The translations under genes and the position numbers were made by a program. A stretch of 26,398 nt of DNA, taken from assembly GCA_910586405.1 (NCBI GenBank), contig CAJUII010000036.1:1-26398 (forward strand), written 5' to 3'. Source of the stretch: an uncultured Lachnospiraceae bacterium (GTDB lineage: Bacteria > Bacillota > Clostridia > Lachnospirales > Lachnospiraceae). The notes under the pieces were generated by a model that was not told where the DNA came from, did no database searches, and saw nothing but the letters and a program-made list of their open reading frames with translations. Below, piece after piece: positions 1 through 8,164 of this stretch (position 1 is the first letter of the stretch; every line of letters begins with the position of its first letter).

Positions 1-16
1 ATTGTTCCTTTGTCAT
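1..16 (-). CDS. Start of a gene that runs off the left edge
   Basis: Only five codons are visible (ATG then Thr, Lys, Glu, Gln) reading toward the left edge. The start is supported by a good ribosome site, GGAGAGG, five bases upstream on the minus strand (about 22-28). Nothing can be said about function. A short open frame upstream on the same strand ends in TGA overlapping this ATG as ATGA, but it has no ribosome site of its own and was not called. Confidence 0.4.
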
Positions 17-155
17 AGTTTCCTCTCCGCCGGCTTGCTTTTGATCAAATATAATTTTGTAACTCTCTTCAGTGCGCTCTGAATATCTCTTACACCTATT
101 AGATGTATCATATCATCAATTGGTCGCGCCATGCAGAGAAATAATTTGGAATTTA

Positions 156-184
156 TTGCGCATGAGAGCCCGATATGATATACT
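156..184 (+). promoter_or_regulatory. Candidate promoter TTGCGC-17-TATACT
   Basis: The -35 candidate TTGCGC (156-161) and the -10 candidate TATACT (179-184) are 17 bp apart. Transcription would start near 191 and run through the hairpin at 243-265 toward the histidine kinase gene at 317. The -35 box is only a moderate match, so this is a candidate. Confidence 0.4.
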
Positions 185-242
185 AAGATGAAAACTAAAG
201 AAATGTTTGCCAAGGCTGGCATCGTGACATAAATTATGGTAG

Positions 243-268
243 GACCGCCTGAGTATCAGGCGGTCTTT
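243..268 (+). terminator. Perfect 10-bp hairpin with short T-run
   Basis: Bases 243-252 pair perfectly with 256-265 around a three-base loop, and TTT follows on the plus strand. It could be a terminator or attenuator between the promoter at 156-184 and the kinase gene, or the 3' end of a small RNA of about 75 nt. The T-run is short, so readthrough is likely. Confidence 0.5.
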
Positions 269-316
269 GCATCAAATAAAAAAGAAAATGAATACAAATA
301 AAGGATATAAAAGGAT

Positions 317-2179
317 ATGGAAACGCCAAAAACAAATGGATATCTCATCATCGAATGCCCTCCGGGCAAACAGCCGCACGTTTTATATGCAGACAGTGCA
401 GCATGTGCAATCACAGGAAGCAGTATGGAGCATCTGCTTCGCGCCAACCCGGAACAGACTGTGAAAAATCTAAAGACGGCGCGCATCTTACTGGACACAC
501 AACATGAGTTATGGATCCTGGAAAGTAGTGACGAATCACAGTACAGAACCACAATTGACCAGCTTCGGCGCCGAAATATAGAACTCTCGGAAGCATTGCG
601 TGCATGTGAGGAAGAAAACCGTGCAAAGAGCAGCTTTCTGTCCAGTATGTCCCATGATATCCGCACGCCGATGAACGCAATTATGGGCATGACCTCCATC
701 GGACTGTCACACATTGACGAAAAACCGCGTGTATTTGACTGCCTGCAAAAAATACAAACTGCATCTACACATCTGATGAGTCTGGTCAATGACGTGCTTG
801 ATATGTCACGGATTGCCAGCGGGCGCATGACTTTGAGCGAGGAACCCTTTTCGCTGGCGGACATGGTCCACGATATCACGATTATTGTGCGTCCGCAGGC
901 CGCACAAAAGCATCAGACCCTTCAGATGGATATTGGAAAAATCTATGAGGAAAATCTGATTGGTGACACGCTTCATCTGCGTCAAATTCTGGTAAACATC
1001 ATCGGAAATGCCATCAAATACACACAGGCAGAGGGCAGCATTCACGTAAACTTCACGCAGCGCATCGACAATGAGTCGAATGAAAAAACACAGAAAATAT
1101 GGTTAGACTTCCTCTGCGAGGATAACGGAATCGGTATGAGTCCCGCGTTTATCCAAAAAATATTTGTTCCATTTGAGCGTGTAAACAGTTCTGCGATCAA
1201 TAAAATCGAAGGAACTGGTCTTGGTATGTCGATTGTTAAAAGTCTACTCGACCGTATGGGTGGCAAAATCACTGTTGAGAGCGAGGAGGGAACCGGCAGT
1301 CGTTTTCATGTGTCCATACCCCTGACTGCTGCCCCGCCAGATCAAAACAAACAGCCGCTTCCCACAGGACAGACCGTTCTGATTGCGGAGACCTTGGACA
1401 GCAGAGCCCAGCAACTGACTGAACATCTCACAGACGGCGGCATGAACACTGTACATCTCAAGGATGGTATGGAAGTTGTGACTTGGCTGACCGAGGCACA
1501 GTACGAAAACCGTATGCCCTGCGCGCTGCTGGTAGGCCAGGAGCTCAATGATATGTCTGCGTTGGATATGGCGTCTCATGTGCGTCAGCTCGCCGGATCA
1601 GACTTCCCGATCATCATGGTCACAGACACAGACTGGGTTCAGATTGAATACCGCGCTACCAGAGCGGGAATCAATGGTTTTGTCCCCTGTCCACTTTTTC
1701 AGAGCAGGCTATTTGCAACCTTGTCAGAATTGACTTACAAGGCACAGCACAGCCGTAATGATTCCCCGGAACTAGAGCTTGATTACAGTCGTTATCGTCT
1801 GCTCCTAGTTGAGGACAATGAGCTGAACCGCGAGATCGCACTAGAACTGCTGTCACTTACTGGTATACAGATCGAGACGGCAGAGAACGGACTTCGTGCG
1901 GTAGAAATATTTGAAAGTTCCCCCGAAGGATATTTTGATCTCATATTTATGGATATCCAGATGCCCGTCATGAACGGCTATGATGCTGCAATGAAAATCC
2001 GCCAGCTTACCAGAAAAGATGCACAAACTGTCTGGATTGTCGCCATGACCGCCAACGCATTCGTGGAGGATATCCGTCGGTCACAGGATTCCGGCATGAA
2101 CGAGCACTGTTCTAAGCCTGTGAACGCAGACCGCCTACATGAAATACTCCGCAAGCGCTTTGCGCGCAAAAAGCTATGA
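317..2179 (+). CDS. Soluble hybrid sensor histidine kinase with two receiver domains
   Basis: A 620-residue cytosolic hybrid kinase that should autophosphorylate and pass the phosphate to its own receiver. No transmembrane segment is visible. The first 75 residues are an unassigned, possibly PAS-like, input region, followed by a short helix (75-105). The HisKA H-box SHDIRTPMNAI places the phospho-acceptor at His113. The ATPase domain shows the N box (Asn231), DNGIG (269-273) and GTGLGMS (299-305). A first receiver (about 352-475) is degenerate: the acidic pair reads AE, no phospho-acceptor Asp is seen in CALLVG, and the conserved Lys is missing. The second receiver (494-615) is intact, with Glu499/Asp500, Asp546, Thr578 and Lys600. 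The ribosome site AAGGAT lies very close to the ATG, so translation may be weak. No separate response regulator gene follows; output probably goes through the HD-GYP-like protein 26 bp downstream or a phosphotransfer protein elsewhere. Confidence 0.93.
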   Translation: METPKTNGYLIIECPPGKQPHVLYADSAACAITGSSMEHLLRANPEQTVKNLKTARILLDTQHELWILESSDESQYRTTIDQLRRRNIELSEALRACEEENRAKSSFLSSMSHDIRTPMNAIMGMTSIGLSHIDEKPRVFDCLQKIQTASTHLMSLVNDVLDMSRIASGRMTLSEEPFSLADMVHDITIIVRPQAAQKHQTLQMDIGKIYEENLIGDTLHLRQILVNIIGNAIKYTQAEGSIHVNFTQRIDNESNEKTQKIWLDFLCEDNGIGMSPAFIQKIFVPFERVNSSAINKIEGTGLGMSIVKSLLDRMGGKITVESEEGTGSRFHVSIPLTAAPPDQNKQPLPTGQTVLIAETLDSRAQQLTEHLTDGGMNTVHLKDGMEVVTWLTEAQYENRMPCALLVGQELNDMSALDMASHVRQLAGSDFPIIMVTDTDWVQIEYRATRAGINGFVPCPLFQSRLFATLSELTYKAQHSRNDSPELELDYSRYRLLLVEDNELNREIALELLSLTGIQIETAENGLRAVEIFESSPEGYFDLIFMDIQMPVMNGYDAAMKIRQLTRKDAQTVWIVAMTANAFVEDIRRSQDSGMNEHCSKPVNADRLHEILRKRFARKKL

Positions 2180-2205
2180 TCATATAATGAGGGGAGGAAC
2201 GATCG

Positions 2206-4068
2206 ATGCAACCCTATCAGGAAGAATATATTGCAAATCTAAAGGAAATTGCTGTGCTGGCTTCACGCAGACAGACTCACGCTCACTCCTTAACCGCCTA
2301 CCAGGAAAAACTATACCAGGACAGACAACAGCTGGAATACCAAATCAACCGCAATATGGAATTGTTGCGGGATGGACTATTTCCACTGTTTGACAGACTC
2401 TTTGAAGCACACCCCGACGAGCTCGCAGACCTGGAGGAATTTGCAGCTGCCCTGCTAAATGGCAAAATCGAGTTGGACGGTGGCCTGTTTTGCCAGATCT
2501 ACCAGGCTCTTCTAAGCCAGGCACGGCATACGAGAAACCGCAACGCGATTATCCGCTGTTTGTACTGGTTGGGAATTGGACGCCATAATATGTGCACCAA
2601 AATGGTTGGGATCGGGCTGGCTGACAGCGAATACTATATGTCACAGATGCGGTTATGTTTCACCGAAGCGGCGGCTTATCTGAAATACTTTGATGAGATC
2701 AATGACATAGAAACCAAAGGATACATTCTGCGCTCCCGCGCAAACACTGCACTCGGTCAATTTAAATCCGCCAGCGCCAAAACCCGTCTGATCAGACAGA
2801 CCCTTGCGATTTTGCGGGATGAAGAATACCGCGAAAACGCACCAAAGCTTCCCTGGGACAGATATATTTATATGACGCACCAGCAAATGACTTCAAGCAT
2901 TTCCTACAGCCGCGATAACGACATGACCCACGAAGACGTGACATCCATTATGGAATCTGCCCATATTGTGCACCAGCAGCGTATCCAGGAGGCACTCGAC
3001 AAACAGGAAGCACTGCCGATACGTTCCGCCTTCTCCTGCTATGCCATTGAATATTATTGCGGCCTGTTCACGCTTGAGGAACTGCTTGGAAGAATGGAAG
3101 AGCTGATGGATCATGCTGATCTCTCAAACTTTTCACCTGAAAATATGTATACTGTCATCTCCCTTTCGGCATTTTACTGCCAATATCTGCGCGAATATCC
3201 TGAGCAGCTCTCAGGAAGAGAAAATTTTCTCGAAAATTTATATCGAAAAGTCATTTTATATGTGGAGGCCTTTCCAAAAAACGAGGCAAACGAACAGATC
3301 TTTTTCTACCTGAGACAGCTCTCGACCACCTTTATCGAGACAGCGCACAGCATCTCCTACGGTGACTTTCAGCAGATCATGCTGATTCACTTCGCGCCAG
3401 ATGTATTTGTCCATTCACAGGTCGTCGGCAAGACTGCTGCTCTCCTCTGCGATATCATTGTGTCCGAGGAGCCTGATTTTTTTGATGATATCGAACAGCT
3501 TCAAAAGATACAAGAACCGGAACAAAAGCGGCAGGCAGTGCTTAATTTTGCCATGAACTGCGGTGTGTTCCACGACGTCGGCATCATCAATTTTATCAGT
3601 CTGTTTACCCGAACAGCAAGACAGTGGTTTGACGAAGAATATGAAATCGCACATCTGCATACCATCGTCGGAAATAAAAGGCTTGCCACCTGTGCATCGA
3701 CGCGTGACTATGCCGCGGCAGCGCTGGGACACCACAGTTGGTATGACGGCTCTCACGGTTATCCAGAAGTCTACAGGCGATTAGAATGTCCCTGCCGCCA
3801 GATGGTTGATGTGATCGGGCTGGTTGACTGGATTGATAATTCAATCAGCCGCGCATGGCTCTACGGTCATACCAAAAAAAGCTTCGATGAGGCCATTGAG
3901 GGTGCGCTCTCGCTGGAGGGCAAGCGGTTCTCCCCACTACTGACAACACGGCTGCGGGACAAGACCGTTGTGGAAAAAATAAGGCAGACCTTTGTCTCCG
4001 CCCGTCACGAGGCATACCGCCAGTTATACGAAGCAGATGCAAAGCAGGAGGATGACACCCTTTTCTAG
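2206..4068 (+). CDS. HD-GYP-like phosphohydrolase with long N-terminal region
   Basis: A 620-residue soluble protein. The first 395 residues are mostly helical and not recognised. The C-terminal part carries an HD-GYP-type metal site in order: His403, His456-Asp457 (FHDVGI), His485, His509-His510, GYP (518-520, in DGSHGYP) and Asp541 (VDWID). HD-GYP proteins typically hydrolyse cyclic di-GMP, so it probably is a second-messenger phosphodiesterase. Two departures are seen: the Lys of HDxGK is Ile460, and a residue is inserted before GYP; activity or substrate may differ. GGGGAGG lies about nine bases before the ATG. It starts 26 bp after the hybrid kinase gene and surely shares its mRNA, so the kinase may control it. 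Its stop codon lies in the loop of the downstream hairpin. Confidence 0.85.
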   Translation: MQPYQEEYIANLKEIAVLASRRQTHAHSLTAYQEKLYQDRQQLEYQINRNMELLRDGLFPLFDRLFEAHPDELADLEEFAAALLNGKIELDGGLFCQIYQALLSQARHTRNRNAIIRCLYWLGIGRHNMCTKMVGIGLADSEYYMSQMRLCFTEAAAYLKYFDEINDIETKGYILRSRANTALGQFKSASAKTRLIRQTLAILRDEEYRENAPKLPWDRYIYMTHQQMTSSISYSRDNDMTHEDVTSIMESAHIVHQQRIQEALDKQEALPIRSAFSCYAIEYYCGLFTLEELLGRMEELMDHADLSNFSPENMYTVISLSAFYCQYLREYPEQLSGRENFLENLYRKVILYVEAFPKNEANEQIFFYLRQLSTTFIETAHSISYGDFQQIMLIHFAPDVFVHSQVVGKTAALLCDIIVSEEPDFFDDIEQLQKIQEPEQKRQAVLNFAMNCGVFHDVGIINFISLFTRTARQWFDEEYEIAHLHTIVGNKRLATCASTRDYAAAALGHHSWYDGSHGYPEVYRRLECPCRQMVDVIGLVDWIDNSISRAWLYGHTKKSFDEAIEGALSLEGKRFSPLLTTRLRDKTVVEKIRQTFVSARHEAYRQLYEADAKQEDDTLF

Positions 4069-4082
4069 GGTCATCCTCCTGC
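4044..4082. terminator. Bidirectional hairpin between converging genes
   Basis: Bases 4044-4056 are perfectly complementary to 4070-4082 (13 bp). The hairpin includes the stop codon of the HD-GYP-like gene and lies just past the rubredoxin stop. On the minus strand it is followed by CTTTGC, on the plus strand by no clear T-run. It most likely separates the two converging units. Confidence 0.65.
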
Positions 4083-4093
4083 CTGATTCACAG

Positions 4094-4249
4094 CTATATC
4101 TGGGAAAACTGCTCCTTGCCCACAAAACACAGCGGGCAAAGGAAATCCTCCGGCACATCCTCCCACTTCGTCCCCGGCGCGATTCCGCCCTCTGGATACC
4201 CTTTTTCTTCATCGTACACCCATTCACAAACATCACATATATACTTCAT
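4094..4249 (-). CDS. Rubredoxin
   Basis: A 51-residue one-electron carrier with a single iron bound by four cysteines: Cys5-x2-Cys8 and Cys38-x2-Cys41 (CPLC). The classic motifs YxCxxCxxVYD, GYPEGGIAPGT and the W/P-rich core are all visible, and the length is normal for the family. The open frame extends 15 codons further upstream, but AAAGGAA eight bases before this ATG and the family's conserved MKY start support the shorter form. It follows rlmD by 60 bp and is last in that unit. In anaerobes rubredoxin usually serves oxygen and peroxide detoxifying enzymes; its partner is not in this window. Confidence 0.95.
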   Translation of the reverse strand: MKYICDVCEWVYDEEKGYPEGGIAPGTKWEDVPEDFLCPLCFVGKEQFSQI

Positions 4250-4309
4250 GACTCTGTTCCTTTCACAATAAGATTTCGAAAATAGTATCCCCATTTTATC
4301 TGCAAAAAT

Positions 4310-5467
4310 TCACTGTTCCAGAATACACACACACTCGATGCACTCTGTAAAGGCAAACATATCGACCGGGAATGCCTCCTTTGCATGATATCCTTCTCTT
4401 TGAAACCAAGCTAAATCCCTGCCAAGAGTCTGCGGCTCACATGACACATAGACAATTCGCGACGGCTTTAACGAAGCCGCCGCCTTGACAAAAGCCTCTG
4501 TGCTCCCGCTCCTTGGCGGATCCATGACGACAACATCCGCCCGATCGCCCTTTTGTGACATACGTATCATATATTCTGTGGCATCTGCGTTGACGAAATG
4601 TATATTGTTTATGTCGTTTCTCCTGGCATTTGCCTTCGCATCCTGAACCGCCTGCTTATTGAGCTCAATGCCTGTCACATGTCCTGCCTTCGCACTCATG
4701 CACAGCCCGATCGTGCCAATTCCACAATAGGCGTCAATCACGCGCTCTTTTCCTGTCAGCCCTGCCGCCTGTATCGCCTTTTTATACAATACCTGGGTCT
4801 GTGCAGAATTGACCTGATAAAACGATGACGGCGATAGACGAAATCGCATTCCCAACAGTACATCCTCGATATATCCTGGTCCAAACAAGGTCCTCTCCTG
4901 ATCGCCAAGCACCATTGTGGTCTGCCTGTCGTTGATATTCTGCACGATCGTTGTAATCTCAGGATGCAGCCTGCGAAGCTCTGCCACAAAATGATTTTTA
5001 TGTGGAAACTCTGATGAAGCCGTGACAAGCACTACTAAGATCTGTTTCGTCGAGGCACCCTTTCGCACCAGGATATGACGCATCAATCCTCTGCCAGTGT
5101 CTTCATTGTACACCCACAGCTTAAACGACTGAATCAACTGCGTCACAGTCTTTATGATTGCCGATGCCTGTGCATCCTCTATCAGACAGCTGCTAATCGG
5201 TATGAGCGTGTGCGTTCCCTCCGCATAGGTTCCCGCCACAACGCTATCCCTTATTTTGCCAAAGACTGCATGTACCTTATTTCTATAGTGATATGGATAA
5301 TACATTCCTGCCACATCATGAATCTGACTGCAATATTTTCCAATATGCTGGATAACATATTCCTTCTTTTCTGCCAGCTCGTCCTCATAACACTTCTCAC
5401 CGATGTGACAAGCACCACACCTTGTCACATAAGGACACTGCTCTGTTGTCCAAGCACCATTTCCCAT
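4310..5467 (-). CDS. rlmD: RlmD-family 23S rRNA (uracil-5) methyltransferase
   Basis: A 385-residue SAM-dependent RNA m5U methyltransferase, probably acting on 23S rRNA. The iron-sulfur pattern Cys11-x5-Cys17-x2-Cys20 with Cys94 matches the RumA/RlmD type. The SAM motif DAYCGIGT is at 245-252, MDPPRSG near 315-321, and the catalytic cysteine is Cys343 in YVSCEPQTLGRD; Glu378 is the likely base. The N-terminal TRAM domain of the E. coli enzyme is missing, so the protein is shorter than usual but otherwise complete. The frame opens at an ATG at 5485, but AGGAGG seven bases before the ATG at 5467 decides the start. It sits between the small membrane protein gene and rubredoxin. Whether it modifies U1939, U747 or tRNA cannot be decided from the sequence. 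Confidence 0.9.
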   Translation of the reverse strand: MGNGAWTTEQCPYVTRCGACHIGEKCYEDELAEKKEYVIQHIGKYCSQIHDVAGMYYPYHYRNKVHAVFGKIRDSVVAGTYAEGTHTLIPISSCLIEDAQASAIIKTVTQLIQSFKLWVYNEDTGRGLMRHILVRKGASTKQILVVLVTASSEFPHKNHFVAELRRLHPEITTIVQNINDRQTTMVLGDQERTLFGPGYIEDVLLGMRFRLSPSSFYQVNSAQTQVLYKKAIQAAGLTGKERVIDAYCGIGTIGLCMSAKAGHVTGIELNKQAVQDAKANARRNDINNIHFVNADATEYMIRMSQKGDRADVVVMDPPRSGSTEAFVKAAASLKPSRIVYVSCEPQTLGRDLAWFQREGYHAKEAFPVDMFAFTECIECVCILEQ

Positions 5468-5557
5468 GTTGATTCCTCCTGTCATCTCTAAATGTCCGCC
5501 ACATCCCTCTCACTTAGGCTGCGCCATTTTTCCTTTGGATGCCCGTGTGCGCAAATA

Positions 5558-5585
5558 GCGGAACAGTCTTCTCAAACCATTCCGC
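5558..5585 (-). terminator. Weak terminator-like hairpin upstream of rlmD
   Basis: A ten-pair stem with two wobble pairs (5558-5567 with 5576-5585, eight-base loop) lies between the small membrane protein stop and rlmD. It is followed on the minus strand by ATTTGC, a poor T-run. It may reduce readthrough into rlmD rather than end transcription. Confidence 0.35.
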
Positions 5586-5595
5586 CACATTTCAT

Positions 5596-6075
5596 TTAAA
5601 ACCTTTGTTTTGTGCTATAGTTGCTTGCAAGAAATTTTACGATAGCAATAATTGCGAAACATCCCGAAAGATATCCGAGTACCTGCTGCTCCTGCTCTGA
5701 AGTACCGTCTAGTCTGGCATAGATTTTGACATAACAGTTTCCGCGAAACACGACCAGCACAGCCCAGGATGCAAGTCTGCCAACTATTGGAATAAACATG
5801 AGGACAATCCACAACACCCACCAGAACTTATACAGCATTGCCGGAACAGAAAGTGATCCAAAAAGCATGACCGTCTCCTGATTCCCTGCTGCCACATCCG
5901 CAAGAGCGTACTGCTGTGCAAACGGTATCCACGCCATCCATGCATTATCATACCCAAGCGATTTGAGCGCCTTCATGTGCGCGATCGATGTCAGGACATA
6001 CCCCCCTACCAGTATCGCCAGCGCAACCAGCACATACGTCCCCAAGATCGCAATAACTACTCCAAACCAATCCAT
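5596..6075 (-). CDS. Small multi-pass membrane protein of unknown function
   Basis: A 159-residue protein with about four hydrophobic membrane segments (roughly 5-30, 68-85, 87-103 and 130-150). The segment around residues 36-65 (GYDNAWMAWIPFAQQYALADVA) recalls a family of small Firmicutes membrane proteins with a W-x-A-W-I-P motif, which has no known biochemical role. GGGAGGAATTAA in front of the ATG is a strong ribosome site. It has its own sigma-A-type promoter just upstream (6116-6142) and is probably co-transcribed with rlmD and rubredoxin. I do not assign a function. Confidence 0.75.
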   Translation of the reverse strand: MDWFGVVIAILGTYVLVALAILVGGYVLTSIAHMKALKSLGYDNAWMAWIPFAQQYALADVAAGNQETVMLFGSLSVPAMLYKFWWVLWIVLMFIPIVGRLASWAVLVVFRGNCYVKIYARLDGTSEQEQQVLGYLSGCFAIIAIVKFLASNYSTKQRF

Positions 6076-6109
6076 TTAATTCCTCCCTCAATAAAAATTT
6101 ACGAACAAT

Positions 6110-6142
6110 TGTTATATTATAACATTTTTTGCGCTGTGTCAA
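6110..6142 (-). promoter_or_regulatory. Promoter of the membrane protein-rlmD-rubredoxin unit, with palindrome
   Basis: On the minus strand a perfect -35 TTGACA (6142-6137) is followed after 15 bp by TATAAT (6121-6116). The spacing is short for a consensus promoter. The -10 box lies inside a perfect 15-bp palindrome, TGTTATATTATAACA (6110-6124), which looks like an operator. Binding there would block polymerase, so a repressor is likely; the regulator is unknown. Confidence 0.65.
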
Positions 6143-6171
6143 CATAAGTCTGCAATATATCGCAAATTACG

Positions 6172-7374
6172 CTACCGCTCCCTGCGCACCTGAAAGATAT
6201 AAAATTTCAGATAATACGACTCCTCCGCACTCCACAAAATCGGATGATCCGCCGACTGTGTCCTGTACTCCACCTGCCGCAGCCGGCAGTGCACACTCTT
6301 TGCCGCCTGTGCAATGGTCTGTGTAAACAGCTCGTAGTCCATAAAATGTGAACAGGAACAGGTCGCGAGAAATCCACCATCCCGCACCAGCTTCATTCCA
6401 CGCATATTGATCTCGCGATAACCCTTCACCGCATTTTTGACAGAATTTCTTGATTTTGTGAACGCTGGCGGGTCGAGAATCACGACATCATACTGTGCCC
6501 CTGACGCCTCAAGGCTGGGCAGCAGGTCAAATACATCTGCACACTGAAACTTCACAATATGTTGCAGACCGTTTCGCTCTGCGTTCTTTGACGCCTGCGC
6601 GATGGCAAGCTCAGATGCATCCACCCCAAGTACGCTCCGCGCCCCTGCTATACCCGCATTCAAGGCAAAAGAGCCCGTGTGTGTAAAGCAGTCCAACACA
6701 TCCGCGCCCCTGCACAGCTTCTGAATCGCAAGCCTGTTGTACTTCTGGTCCAGAAAAAATCCAGTCTTTTGTCCATCCTTCACATCTACCAGATACCGGA
6801 CACCATTTTCTATAATTTCCACATTGGTGTCAAATTCCTCGCCGATAAATCCTTTAAAACGCTCCATGCCCTCCTGGAGTCTCACCTTTGCATCGCTTCG
6901 CTCATACACGCCCCTGATGGCAATGCCGTCCTCTGCAAGCACTTCCTTCAAGCATGTGACAAGCTCTAATTTCATCCTGTCAATGCCAAGTGCCAGCGAC
7001 TCCACCACCAGCACATCGGAAAACTTGTCAATCACGATCCCAGGCAAAAAGTCCGCCTCACCAAAAATTACGCGGCAGCTAGCTGTATCAACTGTCTTTT
7101 TGCGGTACTGCCACGCTTCACGCACACGCATCTTCAAAAATGCCCTGTCAATCGGCTGGTCTATATCCCGTGTCATCATACGAATCCGTATCTTAGATTT
7201 TTGATTGATAAATCCACGCCCCATTCCATAGCCATCAAAATCATGGACCACCACAAGATCTCCGTTTTGAAAGGTTCCCATAATGGTATCAATCTCATTG
7301 TCATATATCCAAAGACCGCCTGCCTTCAGACTTCTCCCCGCTCCCTTCTTCAAGGTGACTACTGCCTCCCCCAT
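6172..7374 (-). CDS. rlmI: RlmI-like class I SAM-dependent 23S rRNA methyltransferase
   Basis: A 400-residue methyltransferase of the RlmI/YwbD family, which makes m5C in 23S rRNA. An N-terminal PUA-type domain (about 1-70) is followed by the central domain with DGQKTGFFLDQ (200-210), the SAM loop DCFTHTGSFAL (228-238), acidic Asp252, DPPAFTKS (301-308) and the cysteine-containing CSCSHF (339-344). Length is normal (E. coli RlmI 396). The frame opens earlier at TTG (7392), but AAAGGAG eight bases before the ATG at 7374 supports this start. It begins 14 bp after the HD hydrolase gene and is in the same unit. The exact target base is inferred from the family. Confidence 0.9.
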   Translation of the reverse strand: MGEAVVTLKKGAGRSLKAGGLWIYDNEIDTIMGTFQNGDLVVVHDFDGYGMGRGFINQKSKIRIRMMTRDIDQPIDRAFLKMRVREAWQYRKKTVDTASCRVIFGEADFLPGIVIDKFSDVLVVESLALGIDRMKLELVTCLKEVLAEDGIAIRGVYERSDAKVRLQEGMERFKGFIGEEFDTNVEIIENGVRYLVDVKDGQKTGFFLDQKYNRLAIQKLCRGADVLDCFTHTGSFALNAGIAGARSVLGVDASELAIAQASKNAERNGLQHIVKFQCADVFDLLPSLEASGAQYDVVILDPPAFTKSRNSVKNAVKGYREINMRGMKLVRDGGFLATCSCSHFMDYELFTQTIAQAAKSVHCRLRQVEYRTQSADHPILWSAEESYYLKFYIFQVRRER

Positions 7375-7388
7375 CACATATACTCCTT

Positions 7389-8162
7389 TCAAAATAAGAT
7401 TTCCAGATATGCATCGTATTTCTTAATGACACTTGTGTCACTAAATTCCGTGAGCTGCTCCCGCACTGCACGAAAATACCACGCCTGTTTTTCCTTGTCA
7501 GTCTGGTTAAACTTCTTCCAGATATCGCCGGTTATATGGCGCTGCTCCTTCACAATAGACTCCAAGTTCGCTGTCTTGTCCGCCAGCACAATCACCTTGG
7601 TGTCTATTGATGCCTTTTTCAGATGTTCGACTGTCTCCCGCTTCCGAATCTCCCATGTCTGCGGCGCCGGGATATTCGGGCGCTTGTTCTCCGTCTCTGA
7701 CTCTACAAGACGGGCAACTCTGTCCCCAAATTCCCGTTGCAAATCTTCAAATGTTACCCACGTATCCTCAACTGTGTCATGGAGGATTGCCGCCTGTAGC
7801 ACTTCCATGTCCTGTGTGAGCGCCATCGCATAATTCATTGTCGTGATAATATGCGCAAAATATGGAATGGATGTCTTTTTTCTATTTTGCCCTGCATGTG
7901 CATTGGCAGCGTATGTATATGCCTTGTACAACCGGTCATCCAGCCCCTCAACAAACGGAAAAAGGGCTGGTTTTTCCTCCAATCCCTTTTCCTGATAACA
8001 GCACACAAACTGCCCTGGAATGCGCTGTGTCCCTTCTGTATAACAGGGACATCCGCATCCGCATACCTGCTGTTCCTTTTTATAATTTAACCTGCCATCT
8101 ACTGCCCTGCAATAGAAATATCCCTCATTGTCTGCAATTGCAACATGTTTATCTCTGTTCAT
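7389..8162 (-). CDS. SpoT-like HD-domain hydrolase with N-terminal cysteine cluster
   Basis: A 257-residue protein. Residues 75-205 match the HD hydrolase domain of RelA/SpoT and MESH-type enzymes: AHAGQNRKK (88-96), PYFAH with His104, ILHDTVEDT with His128-Asp129, and LADKTANL with Asp195. It lacks synthetase, TGS and ACT domains, so it could be a small alarmone (ppGpp) hydrolase, or act on another nucleotide. The first 60 residues are unusual: a dense cluster Cys34, 36, 38, 40 (CGCGCPC) with Cys54-Cys55, suitable for metal or redox sensing. AGGATTAACT precedes the ATG. It starts two bases after the SH3 protein gene and precedes the rRNA methyltransferase, so it is translated as part of this operon. 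Confidence 0.8.
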   Translation of the reverse strand: MNRDKHVAIADNEGYFYCRAVDGRLNYKKEQQVCGCGCPCYTEGTQRIPGQFVCCYQEKGLEEKPALFPFVEGLDDRLYKAYTYAANAHAGQNRKKTSIPYFAHIITTMNYAMALTQDMEVLQAAILHDTVEDTWVTFEDLQREFGDRVARLVESETENKRPNIPAPQTWEIRKRETVEHLKKASIDTKVIVLADKTANLESIVKEQRHITGDIWKKFNQTDKEKQAWYFRAVREQLTEFSDTSVIKKYDAYLEILF

Positions 8163-8164
8163 AG

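Larger units (their letters stand above)
17..316. other. Intergenic region left of the histidine kinase gene
   Basis: About 300 bases lie between the leftward partial gene and the rightward histidine kinase. They contain a candidate plus-strand promoter (156-184) and a perfect hairpin (243-265). A minus-strand open frame of 69 codons (222-13) crosses the region. Its last 39 codons, from an ATG at 132, read plausibly and overlap the next gene by ATGA, but neither possible start has a ribosome site. I could not identify it and do not call it as a gene. Confidence 0.5.

Noticed and set aside
13..222. A 69-codon minus-strand frame ending in ATGA overlap with the partial gene at the left edge
   Set aside because: No ribosome site at either possible start, no recognised motif and no clear promoter. 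The overlap alone is weak evidence, so it is only described in the intergenic entry.
256..879. A 207-codon minus-strand frame
   Set aside because: It lies antisense to the histidine kinase gene, which has a complete set of catalytic motifs; the antisense frame has no ribosome site or recognisable domain.
6109..6125. Rex-type redox operator in front of the membrane protein gene
   Set aside because: TTGTTA and TAACAT half-sites are spaced 5 bp rather than the spacing expected for Rex boxes, and the outer bases do not match.
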